Assembly: GCA_029252045.1 (NCBI GenBank)
Contig: JAQXCD010000036.1
Span: forward strand, 1 to 64,000
Length of the DNA stretch: 64,000 nucleotides
From: Sulfitobacter sp.
GTDB taxonomy: Bacteria; Pseudomonadota; Alphaproteobacteria; Rhodobacterales; Rhodobacteraceae
Direction of reading: 5' to 3'
Both the position numbers and the translations under genes were made by a program. A model generated the notes under the pieces. That model ran no database searches and was not told the DNA's origin. It saw nothing but the letters and a program-made list of their open reading frames with translations. This document shows positions 43,462 through 52,007 of this stretch, one piece after another. The number at the start of each line of letters is the position of its first letter. The stretch's first letter is position 1.

Positions 43462-43592
43462 TCAGGGTTCTCCAGGATCGTTATCACTAACGTTCGGCTA
43501 ACCTGAATCCCAAAATCGGGCAACCCGCGCCTGCCCGACTGGGCAGGCTATCGCTTAGGGCTGCAAGATGTTGTGTCTAAACCTCGGGAATC

Positions 43593-46160
43593 TCACTTGA
43601 TCTTGTCAGCGATTGCAAGCTGAGCTGCGGCTAGCCGCGCAACCGGAACGCGAAACGGTGAACAGGAAACATAGTCAAACCCCGCCGCGCGGCAGAATGC
43701 TATCGATTCGGGGTTGCCGCCGTGCTCTCCGCAAACGGACAATGTGATTTCCGGCTGGGCCATCCGCCCGCGCTTTGCCCCCAACACCAACAGCTCTCCA
43801 ACGCCGTCATGATCCAGCGTATGAAAAGGATCTTCGTCAAAGACGCCCTGCTGGACATAATCAGACATAAACCGTCCCGCATCGTCGCGGGACAGGCCGT
43901 AGGTCATCTGCGTCAGGTCATTTGTGCCGAAGCTGAGGAAGGCGCAATGCGGCGCAATTTCACCCGCACGCAGGGCAGCACGCGGCGTCTCGACCATCAC
44001 GCCGAGGCGGTAGGCAAAATCGACGCCACGCTCGTGCCGCACGGCTTGGGCAACCGCATCGATGGCGGTCTTCACAATCTCGACTTCGCGACGCGCCGAC
44101 ACCAGCGGGATCATGATTTCGGCAAGGATGGGCGCGCCATTCTGGCTGGCGTCCACAATCGCTTCAAAGATCGCACGCGCCTGCATTTCATAGATTTCCG
44201 GCACCGTGATGCCCAGACGCACGCCGCGCAGGCCCAACATCGGGTTATATTCGCGCATCGCCTCAATCCGGCGTGTCACATCCGAACGGGGCAACCCCAG
44301 CGCCTCGGCAAGCTCACGCTGACCGCTGGCATCCATCGGCAGGAATTCATGCAAAGGCGGATCAAACAGGCGGATACACACGGGCCTGCCTTCCATAATC
44401 CGGAATAGTTGTGTGAAATCATCACGCTGCATCGGTAGCAGACGTTCCAGCACTGCGCGGCGCCCGTCAGAGGTGTCGGCAAAGATCATCTCGCGCATCA
44501 CCGTCAGGCGACCCCGGTCAAAAAACATATGCTCGGTCCGGCACAGCCCGATGCCTTCGGCGTTGAAGTTGCGTGCGGTCTGCGCGTCCTGCGGTGTGTC
44601 TGCGTTAGCGCGCACCATGATGTCTGCACTGTCAGTCGCCCATGCCATCAGCTGCTGGAAATAGTCATCCAATGCGGCCTCTTGCAGCGCTGCCGCTCCT
44701 GCCAGAATTTGACCGGTCGATCCGTCGACTGTCATCTGGTCGCCCGCATGGAAAACCCGCCCGTCCTTGGAGGTGATCGTCTTGTCGCGCTGGTTAAAGA
44801 TCAGCGATGACGCGCCCACCACACAGGGCAGGCCGATGCCGCGCCCGATCACCGCCGCATGGCTGGTGATGCCGCCGCGCTCGGTCAACACAGCACTGGC
44901 CGCATGCATGCCGCGCACGTCTTCCGAAGATGTCTCACGCCGCACCAGAATACAGGCTTCGCCGCGCGCGGCACTGGCCTGCGCTTCGGCGGAATCAAAC
45001 ACCAGTTTGCCTGTGGCAGCACCGGGGCTGGCCGCAATCCCTTTGCCGATCACATCACGGCGCACAGTGGGGTCAATCTGGCGGTGCAGCAGCTCGGTCA
45101 GCAGACGCGGCGGCACGCGCATGATCGCCTCGTCGCGGGTGATCACCTTGTCATTGGCCAATGACACCGCAATGCGCACCGCAGCGCGCGAGGTACGCGA
45201 CACCCGCACACCGTCAAGGATATGCACCACACCATCTTCGATGGCGAACTCAACCTGCATTTCCTCGCGCAGACGTACCCGCATCAGGCTGGCGTAGGCT
45301 TTCAGCGTCTCGAATTCTGCCGCCAGCTTTTCCTCAAGCGAGGGGCCACGCGGATCGCGGGTCAGGTATAGCGCTTCGGAATCACCGCCCAGCGCATCGC
45401 GGCCCTGACTCTGGCTCAGGTAACGCCCCGTGACCTGAGGCAGGCCCGTGTCCGAATTCACCAGTTGCAACACACCTGAACCGCACTCACCCGCCCCCAC
45501 ACCGAACACCATCTGCTGCACGACCAGACCCAGTCCCGCATCTGCGGGCGCGCCTTTGGCTTGGCGCAACAGGCGGGCGGATGTCCCGCTCCACGCGCGC
45601 GCCATCGAGCGCACAACAGCGGCCAGTTGCACACGCCGTTCCTGCGGAAACTTCTCTTCTGTTTCACGCTCGTAGGCTTCGATGGTCTGCTCAAGTGCGG
45701 CGCGGCCATCGCCTTCGACATCGTCGAACATATCGGGGTCCAGGCGGGCAACATTGATCGCGTAGGCCTGAATGAAGCGGGTATAGATGGCGGCCGACGC
45801 TTCCTCGCCCATGGTTTCGCTGTAGCGCGCAAACCGCGCATCATTCATCCCGATGTTGAGCACAGCCCCCGGCCCGCCCCAATCCGGGTCCTGACTGGAC
45901 GGGCGTACGCAGAGCAGCGCATCTTTGGGGAATTGATCCACAATCGAGGAAATATCAGGCAACTCGCCATTGGCGATCTTCTCCACCGTGCCAAAAGATA
46001 GCGCTACCGTGCGCGGCACGGGCAGGTCCAGCCGCACCAACCGCTGCAAACATTTCGCCCGCCCGCCATGGGTGGCGTTGGCAATGTTGGCGGTCTGGGT
46101 GATCAGCGTGGTGTCGGGGTTATTCTGCACTGCAGCATCCTTTGTGTTCAGATGCAGCAT
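43593..46160 (-). CDS. Pyruvate, phosphate dikinase-like protein (divergent N-terminal ATP-grasp, conserved swivel and PEP domains)
   Basis: TERGGITSHAAVIGRGIGLPCVVGA phosphohistidine motif; EGIGLCRTEHMFF; SFGTNDLTQMTYGLSRDD; VCGEHGGNPESIAFCRAAGFDYVSCSPFRVPVARLAAAQLAI. Confidence 0.88.
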   Translation of the reverse strand: MLHLNTKDAAVQNNPDTTLITQTANIANATHGGRAKCLQRLVRLDLPVPRTVALSFGTVEKIANGELPDISSIVDQFPKDALLCVRPSSQDPDWGGPGAVLNIGMNDARFARYSETMGEEASAAIYTRFIQAYAINVARLDPDMFDDVEGDGRAALEQTIEAYERETEEKFPQERRVQLAAVVRSMARAWSGTSARLLRQAKGAPADAGLGLVVQQMVFGVGAGECGSGVLQLVNSDTGLPQVTGRYLSQSQGRDALGGDSEALYLTRDPRGPSLEEKLAAEFETLKAYASLMRVRLREEMQVEFAIEDGVVHILDGVRVSRTSRAAVRIAVSLANDKVITRDEAIMRVPPRLLTELLHRQIDPTVRRDVIGKGIAASPGAATGKLVFDSAEAQASAARGEACILVRRETSSEDVRGMHAASAVLTERGGITSHAAVIGRGIGLPCVVGASSLIFNQRDKTITSKDGRVFHAGDQMTVDGSTGQILAGAAALQEAALDDYFQQLMAWATDSADIMVRANADTPQDAQTARNFNAEGIGLCRTEHMFFDRGRLTVMREMIFADTSDGRRAVLERLLPMQRDDFTQLFRIMEGRPVCIRLFDPPLHEFLPMDASGQRELAEALGLPRSDVTRRIEAMREYNPMLGLRGVRLGITVPEIYEMQARAIFEAIVDASQNGAPILAEIMIPLVSARREVEIVKTAIDAVAQAVRHERGVDFAYRLGVMVETPRAALRAGEIAPHCAFLSFGTNDLTQMTYGLSRDDAGRFMSDYVQQGVFDEDPFHTLDHDGVGELLVLGAKRGRMAQPEITLSVCGEHGGNPESIAFCRAAGFDYVSCSPFRVPVARLAAAQLAIADKIK

Positions 46161-46222
46161 AGGCTGAATGTGGCGCAGAGCAAGTGCTTGCTTTTGCTCT
46201 GCGCCGTTAGGTTAGTGCTGCC

Positions 46223-48412
46223 CTAGCCGTCGATGCGCGTCAGATCGGCTACGGAGGTGCACAGCGTGCGGATACGGCTGAGCAGGTTGAGGCGGTTGCG
46301 GCGCACGGCGCCGTTGTCGGTGTTGATCTGGGTCGCGTCAAAGAAGGCGTCGAGCGCGGGGCGCAATCCGGCCATGGCGGACATGGCGGTGGTGAAATCC
46401 TGCGCGGCCATGGCTGGGGTGATCGTTGCCTCTGCCGCATCCAACGCTGTGAACAGCGCCCGCTCCGCGTCATTCTCGGCAAATTTCACATCCGCACCGT
46501 AGGAGTATTCCACCCCATCCGCCGTTTCGGCTTGGGTGAGGATGTTGTTGGCGCGCTTGAAGGCTTGCAGCAGGTTCTCACCATCGTCGGTTTTCAGCGT
46601 GTCGGACAGGGCGCGGGCGCGTTTGACCAGCAGCGTGAGGTCATCGTTGCCTTCCATGGCAATACAGGCGTCGATGATGTCATGCCGAATGCCTTGGTCT
46701 TTGAGGTAGACTTTGAGGCGGTCGTGGAGGAAGGCGAGGAGGTCGTCTGTTTTCTCAGAACTAAAGGGGTAAGTTTTAAAGGCCTCATCCCGAAAGTGTC
46801 CCAAGCCCATGCCTATAGAGTGCTTTCGCTCATCTTCATTGTCATCTGATAGCACTTCTGCCCAGTAAGCTGCTCCGGCGGCTTCTAAGACTGATCCTCG
46901 CAAAACAGAGACGAGCGGAATAGTAAGGTCATTCTCAAGCACCGTCCGGATAACCCCCAACGCCGCCCTGCGCAGCGCAAACGGGTCTTTGCTCCCCGTG
47001 GGTTTCTCGTCAATCGCCCAGAAGCCGGTCAGCTTGTCGATCTTCTCGGCCAAAGCCACGGCCACCGACACAGGGGCAGTCGGCACATCGTCTGACGGCC
47101 CCAGCGGCGCGTAGTGCTCCTCGGCTGCTGCCGCGACCTCCTCGCTGTGGCCCGCGGCGAGTGCATAGTAGCGGCCCATCAGGCCCTGGAGTTCGGGGAA
47201 TTCATAGACCATCTCGGAGGAAAGATCCGCCTTGGCGATCCGTGCGGCATCCTCGGCTGCTTGCGGATCAGCGCCCACCATCGGAGCCAGTTCGCGCGCC
47301 AGAACCGCCATGCGCTCGATCAGCTCCGCCTGCGTGCCCAGCTTGTTATGGAATGTCACGTTTTTCAGGTTCTCGACCCACGCGCCCATGCCTGCCGCAG
47401 ATTTGGCAATCCGCAGATCATTGTCCCAGAAGAATTTGGCATCGGCCAGACGCGCGCTCAGCACTTTCTCGTTGCCCGCAAGGATCGTCACGCCGTGGTC
47501 GGCGGTGGTCCGGTTGGCGACGGTGATGAATTTCTCGATCCGGCCCGTTTTGGGGTTACGCACGGAAAAGAATTTCTGGTGCTCTTTCATAGAGGTCTGC
47601 AAAACCTCTGGCGGCAGATCGAGGAAGGCCTCGCCAATGCGGCCCATTAGAACCACAGGCCATTCGACAAGGCCCGCCACCTCGGCCAGAAGGCCCGCGT
47701 CTTCCACCACTTCCATGCCACTGGCGAAGGCCATGTTGGTGGCATCGTTCCAGATGGTATCGCGCCGCTCGGCACTATCCAGTACCACAAAGGCGCGCTT
47801 GAGCTTGGCGGTATAGTCGTCAAAGCCAGACACAGTGATCACGTCGGGGGCCAGAAAACGGTGCCCGCGTGTGGTGTTTCCCGACACAATGCCGTCCACG
47901 TCCAGCGGCACAACTTCGGCGCCGTCCTCACGGCTGAGGAAGCACAGGATGGAGTGCAGCGGGCGCACCCATTTCAGGCTACCGCTGCCCCAGCGCATGG
48001 ATTTAGGCCACGGGAAATTGCGGATGGTCTGCTCCAGTACCTCGGCGATGATGTCGGCGGTGGGACGGCCCTCTTTGGTGATCTTGGCATAGAGGATTGC
48101 CCCCTTGGGCGTGTCACGCTCTTCCAGATCATCGCGGGTCAGGCCTGCGCCGCGCAAAAAGCCCTCGATCGCTTTCTCGGGAGCATCGGCGCGCGGGCCT
48201 TTGCGTTCCTCAACCGTGCGCGGGCTGGCATCCAGCAGCCCATCAACCGTCAGGCACAGGCGGCGCGGCGTGGCAAAAGCGGCGGCGGAGGCATAGGTTA
48301 GCCCTGCCTCTACCATACCGTCGGTCATGGCCTTTTTCAGATCGTCAGCGGCGCGCGCCTGCATGCGCGCGGGGATTTCTTCGGAGAACAGTTCAATCAG
48401 CAGATCAGCCAC
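46223..48412 (-). CDS. glyS: Glycine--tRNA ligase beta subunit
   Basis: ADLLIELFSEEIPARMQARAADDLKK, MRWGSGSLKWVRPLHSILCF, GHRFL, probable GTG start at 48412. ORF extends to 48436. Confidence 0.96.
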   Translation of the reverse strand: MADLLIELFSEEIPARMQARAADDLKKAMTDGMVEAGLTYASAAAFATPRRLCLTVDGLLDASPRTVEERKGPRADAPEKAIEGFLRGAGLTRDDLEERDTPKGAILYAKITKEGRPTADIIAEVLEQTIRNFPWPKSMRWGSGSLKWVRPLHSILCFLSREDGAEVVPLDVDGIVSGNTTRGHRFLAPDVITVSGFDDYTAKLKRAFVVLDSAERRDTIWNDATNMAFASGMEVVEDAGLLAEVAGLVEWPVVLMGRIGEAFLDLPPEVLQTSMKEHQKFFSVRNPKTGRIEKFITVANRTTADHGVTILAGNEKVLSARLADAKFFWDNDLRIAKSAAGMGAWVENLKNVTFHNKLGTQAELIERMAVLARELAPMVGADPQAAEDAARIAKADLSSEMVYEFPELQGLMGRYYALAAGHSEEVAAAAEEHYAPLGPSDDVPTAPVSVAVALAEKIDKLTGFWAIDEKPTGSKDPFALRRAALGVIRTVLENDLTIPLVSVLRGSVLEAAGAAYWAEVLSDDNEDERKHSIGMGLGHFRDEAFKTYPFSSEKTDDLLAFLHDRLKVYLKDQGIRHDIIDACIAMEGNDDLTLLVKRARALSDTLKTDDGENLLQAFKRANNILTQAETADGVEYSYGADVKFAENDAERALFTALDAAEATITPAMAAQDFTTAMSAMAGLRPALDAFFDATQINTDNGAVRRNRLNLLSRIRTLCTSVADLTRIDG

Positions 48413-48457
48413 TGGGATACCTCGTGTTTGCCTCAAACAGGCGTTATTCTGTGGGCG

Positions 48458-48994
48458 CTATTCGGTCGGGGCCGTGCGCTGCGGGGGTGGCGGGCATTCC
48501 TCGCCGACAACGGTACCATCGTAGGCTTTCTCGCCGCAGTCGTTCAGCTCGTGCCAGACATAGCCGCGCCCGTCATTGGTGATGGCGACAATACGGTCAA
48601 CGCCGTAATGCACGTTTTTGGCGCTCAGGAAGGTCAGCGCGGTACCCGCCGCCAGCTCTTTGCCGATGGCCTCTGCGTTAAAGCAGTCAAACCAGCCGGG
48701 GGCGTTGCGCGGTTCCATATCCTCGACCATCTGGAAGGTCTCGGTCAGCAGGCCAAGGCTGTAGGGCGTGGTAAAGCACGCGCGGTAGCGGATCGGCGAG
48801 CTGTCGGCGTCGATGGCTTTGAAGTCCTCGACAGGGATTACCTCGGAGACCGCATTTTCCAACGTCACCAGCACCACACCGTCGGCGGGCGCATCTACCT
48901 CGCGGTAGAATCCGTAGATCTGGAAGTAGTAAACAGCAGATCCCATAAGCAGCGCTGATAACACGATGAAACCCCCTAATATCTTACCCGTCAT
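48458..48994 (-). CDS. Small membrane-anchored protein of unknown function between glyQ and glyS (possibly the DUF6446 family)
   Basis: MTGKILGGFIVLSALLMGSAVYYFQIYGFYREV membrane anchor. The family name is recalled, not searched. Confidence 0.7.
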   Translation of the reverse strand: MTGKILGGFIVLSALLMGSAVYYFQIYGFYREVDAPADGVVLVTLENAVSEVIPVEDFKAIDADSSPIRYRACFTTPYSLGLLTETFQMVEDMEPRNAPGWFDCFNAEAIGKELAAGTALTFLSAKNVHYGVDRIVAITNDGRGYVWHELNDCGEKAYDGTVVGEECPPPPQRTAPTE

Positions 48995-49049
48995 GGTTCG
49001 CTCTTTCCTAATGTCGCATAAGTTTGTGGTGTAGAAAGCCAGCAGCCGG

Positions 49050-49979
49050 TTAGGCCACCTCCTCCGTCCAGCCCCCTGCGCGCGTTTGCACAAAGGCATC
49101 CGCACACATTTTGGTCAGCGCGCGGACACGGCCGATATAGGCCTGACGCTCGGTCACCGAAATCACACCGCGGGCATCCAGCAGGTTGAACATGTGGCTG
49201 GCCTTGATTGCCTGATCATAGGCAGGATGCGCCATCACGATACGCTTGCCGGTCTTGGGGTCCATATGCGCCTGTTCGATGATGGCTTTGCACTCGGCCT
49301 CGACCTCTTCGAAATGGCGCAGCAGCACTTCGGTGTTGGCCACGTCAAAGTTCCAGCGGGCGTATTCTTCTTCGGTTTGTTTGAAGATGTCGCCATAGGT
49401 CAGCGGGATCGGGGCATCGGGATCGTTGAAGGGCATATCCATCACATGATCGACACCCAGCACATACATCGCCAAGCGCTCCAGCCCGTAAGTCAGCTCG
49501 CCCGAGACGGGCTGGCAATCGTGGCCGCCTACCTGCTGGAAATAAGTGAACTGGCTGACTTCCATGCCGTCACACCAGACTTCCCAGCCCAAACCCCAAG
49601 CCCCCAGTGTCGGGCTTTCCCAGTCGTCCTCGACAAAGCGGATGTCATGCAGGTTCATATCAACGCCAATCGCCTCAAGCGAGCCGAGGTATAGCTCTTG
49701 CAGGTTGGGCGGGCTGGGTTTGATCAGAACCTGATACTGGTAGTAGTGCTGCAACCGGTTAGGGTTTTCGCCATAGCGGCCATCGGTGGGGCGGCGCGAG
49801 GGTTGCACATAGGCGGCAGCCCACGGTTGGCTGCCCAGACTGCGCAGAGTTGTGGCAGGGTGGAAGGTGCCCGCCCCTACTTCCATGTCATACGGTTGCA
49901 GGATCGCACAGCCTTGGCGTGCCCAATAGCTCTGCAATCGCAGGATGATTTCCTGAAATGAACGGGGTGTTTCGGCCAT
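49050..49979 (-). CDS. glyQ: Glycine--tRNA ligase alpha subunit
   Basis: [44 protein letters not shown]...[34 protein letters not shown]. Confidence 0.97.
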   Translation of the reverse strand: MAETPRSFQEIILRLQSYWARQGCAILQPYDMEVGAGTFHPATTLRSLGSQPWAAAYVQPSRRPTDGRYGENPNRLQHYYQYQVLIKPSPPNLQELYLGSLEAIGVDMNLHDIRFVEDDWESPTLGAWGLGWEVWCDGMEVSQFTYFQQVGGHDCQPVSGELTYGLERLAMYVLGVDHVMDMPFNDPDAPIPLTYGDIFKQTEEEYARWNFDVANTEVLLRHFEEVEAECKAIIEQAHMDPKTGKRIVMAHPAYDQAIKASHMFNLLDARGVISVTERQAYIGRVRALTKMCADAFVQTRAGGWTEEVA

Positions 49980-50168
49980 GTTCGCGTCCTTTGCCATTTG
50001 GCGCTCTTACTAGGCTGCGCAGTGCCAAGGGTCAATCAGTGGCGACCTTCAGTGTCATATCGGTGAAATGGTACTGCAATCTCTGTGAAACAAGTCGTTA
50101 GACTATGGGAATCACAGGAAAATGCTGTTTATGTGCCGCAAAGTAAATTTTTGAGAGTCCATACGCCA

Positions 50169-52007
50169 ATGTTGCGCTTTTTATCGTTCTGTCAGTCCGT
50201 GTTGTTCATGGCCGCCTTGTTTCTTTCATTTAGCACTGTGGCCAGTGCACAGGCGGATGATCCCGAAGAGGTAGTTTGGGTCCAGATCGAGGCGCAGCAA
50301 TCACTTGCACGCGCCACGGATCGCGCCCGCGCCTATACAACTTTGTTGCAGGACGTGAACGGCTTTGCCGTTGGCGGCGGCTGGTACGCCGTTGTTGTCG
50401 GCCCCTACCGCCGCGAAGATGCGGAGCTGGTCTTGCGCCAGTATCGCGAAGACGGGCTGATCCCGCGTGACAGCTTTGTTCAGGTCTCCAACCGTTTGGG
50501 GCAGCAATACTGGCCGGTGGGTGCAAACGTTTTGGGCAATGGTGCCGTTGCCGCCCCCGAAGGCACAGTGCCAACCACACCTGAACAACCAGCCGAAGAG
50601 GCACCGGCACAGGCCGTCGAGACACCCCAGGTCGCAGAAGTAGCCCCCCTGCAAGAGCCCGAGCCAGAACCGGAAGCCGCAGACGAGACCCCCGCCGAGG
50701 CGCAGCGCTCGGAGCAGGCGCTGAGCCGTGACGAGAAGAAAGAACTGCAGGTGATGTTGCAATGGGCAGGCTATTACGATGCCGCCATTGATGGCTCCTT
50801 CGGGCGTGGCACACGCAATTCCATGGCCGCATGGCAGGAATCCAAGAATTACGAGAAAACCGGCATCCTGACGACGCTACAGCGTGCCGCGTTGAAGAAA
50901 GACTATAACGCCGTGTTGGAAGGTCTGGGCCTTCAGGTTGTGCGTGATGCGCAGGCAGGGATCGAAATGATCATGCCCACCGCCGCCGTCACCTTTGACC
51001 GTTACGAGCCGCCTTTTGCCCAATACAAGCAAGCAGGCGACATTGACGCGCGTGTGCTGCTGATCAGCCAACCCGGCACGCAAGACACGCTGTTTGGTCT
51101 CTACGAGATCATGCAGACGCTTGAAATCGTCCCGCTGGACGGCCCGCGCGAGCGTAACGATTCCAGTTTCACGCTGGTGGGCGAGAACGGGCGCATCATC
51201 AGCTATACCCAAGCCTCGCTTGAGAATGGCGAAATCAAGGGCTTCACACTGATCTGGCCCGCTGGAGACGAAGAGCGCCGCCGCCGCGTATTGACTGAAA
51301 TGCGCAGCAGCTTTACCAGCATGCCGGGCGTGCTGAGTGCCTCTGCCGGTGATACGACCCAGCAGTCGATTGATCTGCTCTCCGGTCTGCAAATCCGCAA
51401 ACCCAAGATGTCACGCTCGGGCTTTTTCGTGACGCAGGGCGGTGATGTGGCCACCACTTCGGCAGCTGTGCAAAACTGCTCGCGGATCACGCTGGACGGC
51501 GATACCGATGCGGAAGTGATTGCCGATGATACCGCACGCGGCGTTGCCCTGCTCAAACCCAAGGCGGCACTGGCGCCCCGTGCTGTTGCCAGCTTTGCAG
51601 CCGCCCCTGCCCGCCTGCAAAGCGATGTCGCTGTTGCCGGCTATTCGTTCGAGGGTGTGCTGAACGCACCCTCCATGAGCTTTGGCACGCTGGCCGATGT
51701 GCGCGGTCTGGATGGCGAAGAGAACGTGAGCCGTCTTGCCCTGCGCGCCCGCGCTGGTGATGCAGGGGGTCCGGTTCTGGACCGTGCGGGTGCCGTGATC
51801 GGCATGATGACGACAGCACCCGAAGGCGGGCCACAACTGCCTGATGATGTAAGCTTTGCGCTGAATGCTGCAACCATTGTAGAAGCCAGCAAAGACGCAG
51901 GCATCAAACTGCCCGCATCTGCGGATGAAGGATCAGCCAGCCTGACCTCGTTCCAGCTGTCCGAGAAGGCCAGCGGCATGACTGTATTGGTCAGCTGCTG
52001 GGAGTAG
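50169..52007 (+). CDS. Secreted multidomain protein: SPOR-like + peptidoglycan-binding + trypsin-like (probably inactive) domain
   Basis: Signal peptide; WVQIEAQQSLARATDRARAY...GGWYAVVVGPYRREDAELVLRQYRE (SPOR-like); LQVMLQWAGYYDAAIDGSFGRGTRNSMAAWQ (PG_binding_1); C-terminal SGFFVTQGGDVATTSAAVQNC...GDAGGPVLDRAGAVIGMM. Confidence 0.82.
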   Translation: MLRFLSFCQSVLFMAALFLSFSTVASAQADDPEEVVWVQIEAQQSLARATDRARAYTTLLQDVNGFAVGGGWYAVVVGPYRREDAELVLRQYREDGLIPRDSFVQVSNRLGQQYWPVGANVLGNGAVAAPEGTVPTTPEQPAEEAPAQAVETPQVAEVAPLQEPEPEPEAADETPAEAQRSEQALSRDEKKELQVMLQWAGYYDAAIDGSFGRGTRNSMAAWQESKNYEKTGILTTLQRAALKKDYNAVLEGLGLQVVRDAQAGIEMIMPTAAVTFDRYEPPFAQYKQAGDIDARVLLISQPGTQDTLFGLYEIMQTLEIVPLDGPRERNDSSFTLVGENGRIISYTQASLENGEIKGFTLIWPAGDEERRRRVLTEMRSSFTSMPGVLSASAGDTTQQSIDLLSGLQIRKPKMSRSGFFVTQGGDVATTSAAVQNCSRITLDGDTDAEVIADDTARGVALLKPKAALAPRAVASFAAAPARLQSDVAVAGYSFEGVLNAPSMSFGTLADVRGLDGEENVSRLALRARAGDAGGPVLDRAGAVIGMMTTAPEGGPQLPDDVSFALNAATIVEASKDAGIKLPASADEGSASLTSFQLSEKASGMTVLVSCWE

